A stretch of 64,000 nucleotides of DNA from Paraferrimonas sp. SM1919 (GTDB lineage Bacteria > Pseudomonadota > Gammaproteobacteria > Enterobacterales > Shewanellaceae), in the NCBI RefSeq assembly GCF_010993985.1, contig NZ_WINH01000007.1, forward strand, positions 101,658 to 165,657, written 5' to 3'. Positions within the stretch are counted from its first letter, which is position 1. Every line of letters starts with the position of its first letter. This document shows positions 28,418 to 36,594 of this stretch, in pieces. Both the position numbers and the translations under genes were made by a program. The notes below the pieces were generated by a model that saw nothing but the letters and a program-made list of their open reading frames with translations, had not been told where the DNA came from and did not search any database.

Positions 28418-30271
28418 ATGTTTCAGCTATTTCATATAGAAATTAATTCTCAGCAATCACTGCAATCTCAGTTAAGGATGCAGATGATAGATGCGATTAA
28501 CTCTGGGGCTATCCCCCTAAATATAAAGCTACCTTCTTCAAGGCAGTTGGCTAAACAATTGAAGTTATCGAGAAACACGGTTGTTTTGGTTTATCAATCT
28601 TTGCTATCTGACAGTTATCTGATTTCTAAAGAACGCAGTGGCATGTATGTTAACCCTGAGATAGGGGCAGCCTTAGGTGATAGACCCAAGCCAGCTAAAG
28701 CTTTAAAAACGAATTTTAAAAATAAATTTGTTGGTCAGGCTCAGGTTACCAGCGACACTTCAAGCCCAGATAATTGGCATCAATTCAAGTATCCATTTAT
28801 CGATGGCCGTTTTGATGAAAGTTTATTTCCCACTAAACAATGGCAACAAGCTTGTAATTTGGCCAATGGCCAAAAGGGGCGTAAACATTGGTTTAGTGAA
28901 ACCAGTGACGATGATCCGCAACTAGTCGAACAAATTAAGACACAGATCCTGCCTCGACGTGGTATTTTCGCCGATGCAGATGAAATATTGATCACCATGG
29001 GCTCACAACAATCTTTGCAATTAATCTGTGAATTGCTAATTCATCCGGGAAGCAGGGTGGGATTTGAAGAGCCCGGATTTGTAGAAATGCGTCGTTTGTT
29101 TGAGCGTAAGGGCGCTAATATTCATTATCAAAACTTAGATGAAGAGGGAATTCTGGTCGATAGTGAATTAGCCGAAAATGAGCTGGTCTATGTCACTCCT
29201 AGTCACCAAACCCCAACGGCAATCACCATGTCTATGCAGCGTAGGCAGCAGTTGCTTGCTCAGGCGGAACAATTTGATCAACTTATTATTGAAGATGATT
29301 TTGAATTTGAATCTAACTTTCTTGGTGCTCCCCATCCATCATTACGCTCTTTAGACCAGCATAATCGCGTCATCTATTGCTCGTGCCTGTCGAAGGTACT
29401 CTCTTCTGGTTTGCAATTAGGCTTTATTGTTGCTGCCAAAGAAATTATTGATGAATTACGACGGTTAAGGCAGATGCTAAGCCGCCACCCTTCTCGCTTT
29501 AGTCAAAGGGCGATCAGCCACTTTATTGAACTCGGGCATTACCAAAGCTTTATGTTGAAAACCCATAAAATCTTTTACGAACGTTGGTTAACTCTTCGTG
29601 AAGCACTCAATATCTATTTACCCGCGGCTATCCATACCGCACCCATTGAAGGGGGAACGGCATTCTGGGTGATGGGCCCTGAACAGTTAGATGGTGAGTA
29701 CTTGCGTGCTGAGGCAGCCAAGCTGGGCATATTAATCGAGCCAGTTAAGCGTTATTTTGCTAAAAATGAATACCCCAGTAATTGTTTTCGCCTTGGCGTT
29801 GCAGCTATTAATCAGCAAGATATTCAAGCGGGTGTAGCCTTGCTGGCCAAATTGATTGGCGATTTAAGCGATAGCAAGAGTATTTCTCAAGCCAAAGGTG
29901 TGCTGTTAAATAATGCCAGTCTAAAAAATTATTTGGAGGGGGCGGTTGTCGAGTGTCAGATGGTTTATGGCATTCCCTGTCAGATTGAGTTTAAAAGTGA
30001 TGGCACCCTTATCGGCCATACCTATGGTAAGGGCAATGAAAATGAATCTGATGTTGGTCGCTGGTGGATTAAAGACAATAAATTGTATCGACGCTGGCAA
30101 CTGTGGAGTTACGGCGAAACAGGCCGTTTCTATGTGGTTGCCGATAACCATAGCCTGTCTTGGTTTGATGAAAACCACCGATTTGTCAGGGACTTAATTA
30201 AACTTCCTGGACCCAATCAGCCATTATCAACTGGTATCAAGATTAATTCTAAACTGGTACTAGTGGATTAA
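28418..30271 (+). CDS. MocR-type GntR/aminotransferase regulator with an extra C-terminal domain
   Basis: A 617-residue regulator. Residues 1-80 form a GntR winged helix (LPSSRQLAKQLKLSRNTVVLVYQ). Residues ~120-480 form a fold-type I aminotransferase domain with the PLP lysine at 326 (CSCLSKVLSSGLQLGF) and the MocR signature YVTPSHQTPTAITM. MocR proteins sense PLP or amines and usually control a neighbouring metabolic gene. Unusually, ~125 residues follow (495-617) that do not belong to the standard fold; they contain GRWWIKDNKLYRRWQLWSYG and YVVADNHSLSWFDEN, suggesting a small beta-barrel. The nitrilase and TonB receptor downstream are plausible targets. Confidence 0.85.
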   Translation: MFQLFHIEINSQQSLQSQLRMQMIDAINSGAIPLNIKLPSSRQLAKQLKLSRNTVVLVYQSLLSDSYLISKERSGMYVNPEIGAALGDRPKPAKALKTNFKNKFVGQAQVTSDTSSPDNWHQFKYPFIDGRFDESLFPTKQWQQACNLANGQKGRKHWFSETSDDDPQLVEQIKTQILPRRGIFADADEILITMGSQQSLQLICELLIHPGSRVGFEEPGFVEMRRLFERKGANIHYQNLDEEGILVDSELAENELVYVTPSHQTPTAITMSMQRRQQLLAQAEQFDQLIIEDDFEFESNFLGAPHPSLRSLDQHNRVIYCSCLSKVLSSGLQLGFIVAAKEIIDELRRLRQMLSRHPSRFSQRAISHFIELGHYQSFMLKTHKIFYERWLTLREALNIYLPAAIHTAPIEGGTAFWVMGPEQLDGEYLRAEAAKLGILIEPVKRYFAKNEYPSNCFRLGVAAINQQDIQAGVALLAKLIGDLSDSKSISQAKGVLLNNASLKNYLEGAVVECQMVYGIPCQIEFKSDGTLIGHTYGKGNENESDVGRWWIKDNKLYRRWQLWSYGETGRFYVVADNHSLSWFDENHRFVRDLIKLPGPNQPLSTGIKINSKLVLVD

Positions 30272-30317
30272 GTTTCGCTTACGCTAGAGTAACTTTATTG
30301 AAGCATAGCGTGAGTAG

Positions 30318-31163
30318 ATGATGGAACATTTTTCAATTGCTTGTTTGCAGCTGAACTTACCCAAAGGCAATAATCTGGAGGTTCTGCAAAACAGAATTCG
30401 AGCCACTAAACAAAGGTTTCCTTGGTTAGATATGTTGGTGCTTAGCGAACTTTGTATTGATGGCCCTGCTACGGGGTTTGCCGAGACTTTCCCTTCTTAT
30501 GCTATTGAGCAATTTTGCCTGCTCGCAAAAGATCTCAACATTTGGTTGATCCCAGGCAGTCAATTTGAGCGAGCAGGTGAACATGTTTTTAATACCGCAA
30601 CGGTGATTAATAACCAAGGCGATGTGGTCAGCACCTACCGCAAGGTTTTTCCCTTTACTCCCTATGAAGAGGGGGTGAGTGCCGGCTCTGAGTTTCTTGT
30701 GTTTGATTGCCCTGCGGGCAAAGTAGGTTTAGCCATTTGTTATGATCTGTGGTTTCCAGAGGTGGCAAGAACGCTAGTGTGTGAAGGCGCTGAAGTACTT
30801 ATTTATCCAACCTTAACTGGCACTATTGATAGGGATTTAGAAACTTCAATGGCCATTAGTACCGCCGCGATGAATCAAGCCTATGTATTAACGGTAAACG
30901 CCGCAGGCTTGTACGGTAATGGTAAGTCTATCGTGGTCGACCCCCAAGGCAAAGTGGTGCATTTGGCAGGGGAAAATGAAGAAATTATTCCAGTAGAAAT
31001 TGATTTTGGTCTTGTTAGAAGAACCCGCGAGCGAGGTATTTTAACTTTAGGACAGCCATTAAAAAGTTTTCGAGATAATCAAATACACTGGCAACACTTA
31101 ACCCCTGAACATCGTCAATCTAGCGCGTTGCAGGAGCTAGGTCAGTTAAAAAAAATCAAATAA
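30318..31163 (+). CDS. Carbon-nitrogen hydrolase (nitrilase superfamily)
   Basis: A 281-residue nitrilase-superfamily enzyme. The catalytic triad is visible as Glu (MLVLSELCIDG), Lys (STYRKVFPFTPYE) and Cys (VGLAICYDLWFPEVAR). Members hydrolyse amides, N-carbamoyl compounds or nitriles to acid plus ammonia; FPFTPYEEG and the ICYDLWFPE variant place it nearer to amidases than to true nitrilases. It is cytoplasmic (no signal). It lies 46 bases after the MocR gene and 70 before a TonB receptor, so an uptake-then-hydrolysis role for an amide compound is plausible but inferred. Confidence 0.85.
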   Translation: MMEHFSIACLQLNLPKGNNLEVLQNRIRATKQRFPWLDMLVLSELCIDGPATGFAETFPSYAIEQFCLLAKDLNIWLIPGSQFERAGEHVFNTATVINNQGDVVSTYRKVFPFTPYEEGVSAGSEFLVFDCPAGKVGLAICYDLWFPEVARTLVCEGAEVLIYPTLTGTIDRDLETSMAISTAAMNQAYVLTVNAAGLYGNGKSIVVDPQGKVVHLAGENEEIIPVEIDFGLVRRTRERGILTLGQPLKSFRDNQIHWQHLTPEHRQSSALQELGQLKKIK

Positions 31164-31233
31164 TGAAACACTTGCTGCTTGGATGCGGTCTAGCAGTCAC
31201 AACCTTGTCAGACGACAATCACGGAGCAGACTG

Positions 31234-33642
31234 ATGAACTCTATAAAAACAACCAAAACTTTGCTGGCTTGTTCTATCACCAGCGCTTTAATGCTTGGGG
31301 CTAACACTGCTATTGCAGAAGAAGCCCAAGTTGAAAAAGGTAAGATGGAAACCATTGAGGTAACGGCCAACCGTCGTGCTCAATCTATTGTCGAGGTGCC
31401 ATACAATATTTCTGCCGTTAGCGGTGAAGATCTGGCTAATAACAATGTCATCGATTCTAGCGAGCTGCTGCGTAACGTTGCCGGGATTACGGTTATTGAC
31501 CGTGGTTACCGTAACTCAGGTACGGTTAATGGGGTAGTGATCCGTGGTGTTAACGTTGATAGTGGTGCCAACGGTGACGTAGCTTTATCTGCGGTTCCAA
31601 CGGTAAATACCTATGTGAATGACACGCCTTTATACGCCAACTTTATTATTAAAGATGTTGAGCAAGTAGAAGTTTTACGTGGCCCACAGGGAACACTATA
31701 CGGTTCAGGTGCGTTAGCGGGTACGGTTAAATATCGTTTGAACCGTCCGCAGTTGGATGAGCTTTCTGGTGAAGTTGCCGCTGAAATGAGTACTACAGAA
31801 GGTTCTGAGGGTACAAACTGGAATGGTGATGCACTGATTAATATCCCCCTTGGGGATTCCTTAGCACTGCGTGCCAATATCGGTAAAATTGATAACGCAG
31901 GTGTGGTTGATTACGTCAATGTCTATGATTTAGATAACGTTGGTACACCTGTGCCACAGGGTGGTGATGTTGCCAATGGTGGCCCAATTTATAAGAGTGT
32001 GGTGGATGCCGATACGGTAGATATTGAATATGGTCGAGCGGCGCTCTTGTTTGAACCATCAGAAGATCTTTCTTTCTTGGCTTCTTACCAAACCCAGAAA
32101 GATAAAATTGGTGGTCGCCGTCAAGTGACCAAAGGCCTAGATGGTTTTGGCAATGAATATGGCAAGTATGAGAATGGCGCAGTTATTCTTGAGCCTTCTG
32201 AACGTGAAGTTCGCTTAGCGTCCCTTGAGGTCGATATTAACCTTGGCTTTGCGACATTAACTTCAAGTACTTCCCATTACACCCATGATGGCCATGCAGA
32301 TTCTGATAACTCCGGCTTTTATGCCAAAAATGGCTGGTTTAAAAGTTTTTACTTTGGTAGCCCACGCCCTGTGGCCTTAGCTGACCGTGGTTACGAAGAA
32401 AAAGCCTTTGTGCAAGAACTTCGTTTAGTATCGAATGAGCGTGTGGCAGGCTTTGATTGGATTGCTGGTGCGTTTTACATGAATCAGGATACCGATGCGT
32501 ATCAAAACAGCTATATGCCAGGTTTCTCTGAGTGGGTTAATGCCAACCCAAGTGTGGCAGACACTGCTGATAGCTGGGGCATGGTTAGAAACCTTGATCA
32601 AGATTTCTTATACCGCCGCGATCAAAACTTTATTGATAAAGCCTTATTTGGTGAGTTGACTTATCACTTGAGTGACAGCTTTAGGGCGACTTTAGGGGCA
32701 CGCCACTTCAGGAATGAATTTAAAAATACCACTGAAGTGTCACTTCCACTTTATGCGGTTACCGCTGATCCGACATTCAACAATGAAGAAAGCGATACTT
32801 TATTTAAAGTAAACGTTTCATTTGATGTGACTGATAGCACCATGTTGTACACCACCATTTCTGAGGGTTACCGCCGTGGTGGCGCCAATGCCGTTCCTTT
32901 AGAGGGAACCTTTAGAGAGCGTGAAACTTGGCAAACCTATAAGTCGGATTCATTAGTGAACTATGAAGCGGGTGTGAAAGGGTACCTAGGGGATAAAAAC
33001 CACAACTATACCGCCTCACTTTATTTGATGGATTGGAAAGACCCACAACTAAATACTGCTACGCCAGATTGGGGGTTCTTCGCCGTGGCTAATGGTCAGT
33101 CAGCAGAAACCAAGGGTGTCGAGCTTGAGCTTAAGGGGTACTTAACTGATGACCTTAGCTACAACATTGGCTATACCTATGCAAAAGCAGAATTAACCGC
33201 TGACTTCCTAAAGCCGTCTGCATGGTGGCAGGATTCGGACACTAGCTTACAAGCTGAAAAAGGTGCACGTTTACCTGGCACCCCAGAGCATGCGTTCTCT
33301 ATGGGCACCGAGTACATTACCACAGTTGGTAACGACATGGATTGGATCACGGGTTTAAATGTGTATGCTCAATCTGATTCATTAAATTATTTAGGTGAAA
33401 GCGAGAAATATTCTGCGACCCTACCGGGCTTTGCGATAGTGAACTTTAACACCCGCTTAGTGGTGGATGATTGGAATCTGTCTTTATATGTGAAGAACTT
33501 ACTTAATGCCGAAGGGGTTACAGGTAAAATCACCGAAGGCCATATGGGTACTGAGCCTAGCCAGAACTTCTATGGTAACTCTTCTAAAGATTATATCTCG
33601 CAACCACGTACAGTGGGCTTTAGAGCAAGCTACCGCTTCTAA
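31234..33642 (+). CDS. TonB-dependent receptor
   Basis: The start at 31234 (CGGAGC upstream) gives an 802-residue receptor with signal peptide MNSIKTTKTLLACSITSALM cut near AIA. TonB box METIEVTANR; plug domain to ~residue 200 with VEVLRGPQGTLYGSGALAGT; then a 22-strand barrel ending SQPRTVGFRASYRF with the required terminal Phe. The plug has the PQGTLYG form common in receptors for carbohydrates, siderophores and small organics. It has no Fur-like box, unlike the receptor at 36595. It lies between the nitrilase and the TPR-sulfotransferase and is closed by a terminator. Confidence 0.93.
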   Translation: MNSIKTTKTLLACSITSALMLGANTAIAEEAQVEKGKMETIEVTANRRAQSIVEVPYNISAVSGEDLANNNVIDSSELLRNVAGITVIDRGYRNSGTVNGVVIRGVNVDSGANGDVALSAVPTVNTYVNDTPLYANFIIKDVEQVEVLRGPQGTLYGSGALAGTVKYRLNRPQLDELSGEVAAEMSTTEGSEGTNWNGDALINIPLGDSLALRANIGKIDNAGVVDYVNVYDLDNVGTPVPQGGDVANGGPIYKSVVDADTVDIEYGRAALLFEPSEDLSFLASYQTQKDKIGGRRQVTKGLDGFGNEYGKYENGAVILEPSEREVRLASLEVDINLGFATLTSSTSHYTHDGHADSDNSGFYAKNGWFKSFYFGSPRPVALADRGYEEKAFVQELRLVSNERVAGFDWIAGAFYMNQDTDAYQNSYMPGFSEWVNANPSVADTADSWGMVRNLDQDFLYRRDQNFIDKALFGELTYHLSDSFRATLGARHFRNEFKNTTEVSLPLYAVTADPTFNNEESDTLFKVNVSFDVTDSTMLYTTISEGYRRGGANAVPLEGTFRERETWQTYKSDSLVNYEAGVKGYLGDKNHNYTASLYLMDWKDPQLNTATPDWGFFAVANGQSAETKGVELELKGYLTDDLSYNIGYTYAKAELTADFLKPSAWWQDSDTSLQAEKGARLPGTPEHAFSMGTEYITTVGNDMDWITGLNVYAQSDSLNYLGESEKYSATLPGFAIVNFNTRLVVDDWNLSLYVKNLLNAEGVTGKITEGHMGTEPSQNFYGNSSKDYISQPRTVGFRASYRF

Positions 33643-33654
33643 ATAAAGTGAATT

Positions 33655-33683
33655 AAAAGGTGAGCGATTGCTCACCTTTTTTT
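33655..33683 (+). terminator. Terminator of the TonB receptor
   Basis: Stem AAAAGGTGAGC/GCTCACCTTTT with loop GATT and seven T residues. Confidence 0.88.
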
Positions 33684-33731
33684 ATCCTTGTAAGCTGGTA
33701 TTTTCAAACTAAAACAGGATGTTATGGTTTT

Positions 33732-35282
33732 ATGGATGAGCAATTACTACTGAATAAAGCGTGGCAGGCCATTAACGCCAAGCAGGGCGGTGATGCTTTT
33801 AACTATTGTCATAGTCTAACAGAGCAATATCCTAATTTTGCTGCGGGTTGGCATGTCAGTAGTTACCTGGCTTTTATGGCAAGGGATTATGACAAGGCAA
33901 TAACAGACATTGATTTTGCTTTGCAGTTACAGCCGCAGCAGTTTGTGTTTATTTATGCAAAGGCGCAAATGTTGCAGCAACTCGGACAACGCAAACTGGC
34001 CGTTCATGTGCTCACAACCCTAGCCAGCACCGATAATCTATCATTGCAGCAGTTATCAGATTTAGCCTTTATTTACAGCAGTCTTGAACAGCATCAAGCA
34101 TCAGCAAGCTGTTATCAACAAGCGTTGCAAATAAGCCCTAAGCAAGCTGACCTGCATTTTAATTATGGCGCTGAGCTTAAGTTTTTAGGGGAACTTAAAC
34201 AGGCTAAAAAACACTTCAAAATTGCCACTAAACTTAATCCAAATGACAGCGAAGCCAAATTACAGTTGGCGCAAATAGCCAAGGCGACGGCTGAAGATAA
34301 TCAGTTGTCACAGATTAAAGTGGCTCTGGCGAAAGCCAGTACGGCACTGGATATAGCTAAGCTGCATTACGCCAGTGCCAAAGAATTAGAAGACTTAGAG
34401 CAATATTCTGCCAGTTTTAGCGCCTTACAATTGGGCGCAAATGCCTTTCGCAATAGCTTTAACTACGATATTAGCCACGACCTAGAGTTGCTTGAGTTAA
34501 TACAGCAAAACTACCAAAGTATTGAGGATGGGGATTCAGTGGTGGGTGAGGGGGCGGTGTTTGTATTAGGTTTGCCAAGGACGGGCTCAACACTCGTCGA
34601 ACGCATTATTTCTAATCACCCTCAGGTTGATATTGCTGGGGAGCTTAACTGTTTTAATCAGGCATTGGTTGCTCAAGTGAAGCAGTACTCAGAGGTTAGT
34701 AATCAACAGCAACTCATTGGGCAAAGTTCAAAGGTTAACTTTGAAGCCTTGGGGCAAAATTACATGGCAAGAGCAGACGGGTATCGGGCTGAAGGCCAAT
34801 ACTTTATTGATAAATTTCCCCTAAACAGTCTTTATATTGGGGCAATAGCCAAAGCTTTACCCAAGGCAAAAATTGTTTATGTGGCTCGCCACCCAATGGA
34901 CACCTGCTATGCCATTTATAAGCAATTGTTTAATCAGGGCTATCCATTTTCCTACGAGTTAACAGAGCTTGCCCGCTATATGGTGGCACACCATAAGTTG
35001 ATGCAGCATTGGCAGCAGTTACTCGGGGATAAATTATTCACCATTAGCTATGAGCAATTAGTTAATGAACCACAAAGCCAATCACAACAAATGTACCAGT
35101 ATCTCGGGCTGGATTTTAAACCAGAATACTGTCAATTAAGCGCTAATAAACAGGCCTCGACTACCGCTAGTGCTGCCCAAGTTAGGGGTAAGGTTTATAC
35201 CAGTTCAGTTGCCAAATGGCGTCACTATGAAGGGCAGTTGTCTGAGGCGAAGCAAATTTTTGAACAAGCAGGAATGATGTAA
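33732..35282 (+). CDS. TPR-repeat sulfotransferase
   Basis: A 516-residue protein starting MDEQLLLNKAWQAINAKQGG at 33732 (AGGATG upstream); an earlier GTG would add non-conserved residues. Residues ~1-200 are tetratricopeptide repeats (for example ADLHFNYGAELKFLGELKQA). Residues ~285-510 form a PAPS-dependent sulfotransferase domain, with the 5'-phosphosulfate loop LGLPRTGSTLVERI and 3'-phosphate segment VYVARHPMDTCYAIYK. The acceptor is unknown. TPR-sulfotransferases beside TonB receptors recur in Alteromonadales and Caulobacterales. It overlaps the MFS gene by one base (TAATG), so the two are coupled. Confidence 0.88.
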   Translation: MDEQLLLNKAWQAINAKQGGDAFNYCHSLTEQYPNFAAGWHVSSYLAFMARDYDKAITDIDFALQLQPQQFVFIYAKAQMLQQLGQRKLAVHVLTTLASTDNLSLQQLSDLAFIYSSLEQHQASASCYQQALQISPKQADLHFNYGAELKFLGELKQAKKHFKIATKLNPNDSEAKLQLAQIAKATAEDNQLSQIKVALAKASTALDIAKLHYASAKELEDLEQYSASFSALQLGANAFRNSFNYDISHDLELLELIQQNYQSIEDGDSVVGEGAVFVLGLPRTGSTLVERIISNHPQVDIAGELNCFNQALVAQVKQYSEVSNQQQLIGQSSKVNFEALGQNYMARADGYRAEGQYFIDKFPLNSLYIGAIAKALPKAKIVYVARHPMDTCYAIYKQLFNQGYPFSYELTELARYMVAHHKLMQHWQQLLGDKLFTISYEQLVNEPQSQSQQMYQYLGLDFKPEYCQLSANKQASTTASAAQVRGKVYTSSVAKWRHYEGQLSEAKQIFEQAGMM

Positions 35283-36448
35283 TGGAACAAGCATTAAAGG
35301 AGCCATTGATGGCAAAATTTCAAGTTGAGGGCAGCAGTATTTGGGCGAATGTGTTTTTGGCCTTTTTAACCACCGCCGGCCTTTTTTACGTCAATATTAT
35401 GCCTGCATTGGTCAGTGGTTTAATTGAAGGCTTGGCCTTTACTAAGCAGCAGGCGGGGCAGGTGAGTTCCGCCAACCTTTATGGGGCCTCATTCGGGGCA
35501 CTATTAGCGGTATTTCTGGTTAAAAAAATTAACTGGCGCAGTTGGAGCTTTGTTCTGCTTAGCGGCATTTTAATAATCGATTTTATCTCATCACTGGTGA
35601 CTAACGCTGAGGTGATGATTGCGTTAAGGGCATTGCATGGTTTAGTGGGGGGGTTAAGTGTGGGCATTGGCTTTGCGGTGATCGCCAGAACCGCAGACCC
35701 GGATAAAGCCTTTGGGTATTTGCTGTTTATTCAATGGGGCTTGGGTGGTTTAGGTTTAATGGTGCTGCCACCGTTAGTACCTGAATATGGCTCGTCGGTA
35801 TTGTTTTACTCATTAATGATTTTCACCCTTGTAGCGCTGGTTATGCTGTGTTTTTTACCCGATTACCCACCTAAACAATCGGTAAAACTTGAGGGCAAAA
35901 CTGCCCTAAAACCGTTATTGTTTGCCATTGCTGCCATTTTCTTATTCCAAGCGGCGAACATGGGGTTATTCGCCTATATGATTGAGCTGGGTAAAGCTGA
36001 AGGCTTAAGCCGTGAGTTTATGAGCCCAGCACTTGCAGCAGCAAGTTGGATAGCATTAATAGGTGCCTTCTTGGTTATCGTTATTGGTACTAAGTTTGGC
36101 CGCTTATTGCCGTTAATCTTGGGTATTGTGGTAACGGCAATTTGTTCATGGGCGTTGCATTTCAGTGAGCTTGAATGGGTATATCTAGTGCCGAATGTCA
36201 TCATTGGTATTACCTGGGCATTGGTACTGCCGTTTTTATTCGGCCTTTGCAGTGAGCTTGATAAAGCCGGTAACTTAACCGCTCTGGGTGGGTTTGCCTC
36301 AAAAATGGGGCTAGCCAGTGGTCCGCTGGTGGCATCCATGCTATTAGGCGATGGTCACTATGGCCTTATTATTAACGTCGCTGTGGTTGGATTGCTATTG
36401 TGTGCGCTAGTGGCCGTGTACCCAGCTAGGTTATTGGACAGACAATAG
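35282..36448 (+). CDS. Major facilitator superfamily transporter
   Basis: A 388-residue protein with about 12 hydrophobic helices and the weak MFS signatures after helix 2 (LVKKINWRSW). No solute-specific motif is apparent to me. A second in-frame ATG nine codons in (MAKFQVEG) could be the true start. It is translationally coupled to the sulfotransferase, so it probably exports a sulfated product or imports the compound of this locus; both are inference. Confidence 0.85.
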   Translation: MEQALKEPLMAKFQVEGSSIWANVFLAFLTTAGLFYVNIMPALVSGLIEGLAFTKQQAGQVSSANLYGASFGALLAVFLVKKINWRSWSFVLLSGILIIDFISSLVTNAEVMIALRALHGLVGGLSVGIGFAVIARTADPDKAFGYLLFIQWGLGGLGLMVLPPLVPEYGSSVLFYSLMIFTLVALVMLCFLPDYPPKQSVKLEGKTALKPLLFAIAAIFLFQAANMGLFAYMIELGKAEGLSREFMSPALAAASWIALIGAFLVIVIGTKFGRLLPLILGIVVTAICSWALHFSELEWVYLVPNVIIGITWALVLPFLFGLCSELDKAGNLTALGGFASKMGLASGPLVASMLLGDGHYGLIINVAVVGLLLCALVAVYPARLLDRQ

Positions 36449-36530
36449 GTCACTATAGTGAGGGCTATAGGTGAGTTTGCCTTCTATTTAATCACTAAGA
36501 TGGAAAGGATATATTTTTTGTGATCTACTT

Positions 36531-36552
36531 ATAAATGATAATCATTGTTATT
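36531..36552 (+). promoter_or_regulatory. Fur-box-like operator before a TonB receptor
   Basis: AAATGATAATCATTGTTATT contains TGATAATCATT, matching about 14 of 19 positions of the Fur consensus. It is 45-60 bases before the receptor start, where Fur would block transcription when iron is sufficient. Confidence 0.65.
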
Positions 36553-36594
36553 TGTATCTTTGGCTGAAGGTTTTACAATCCTTTTAGATTTTGA

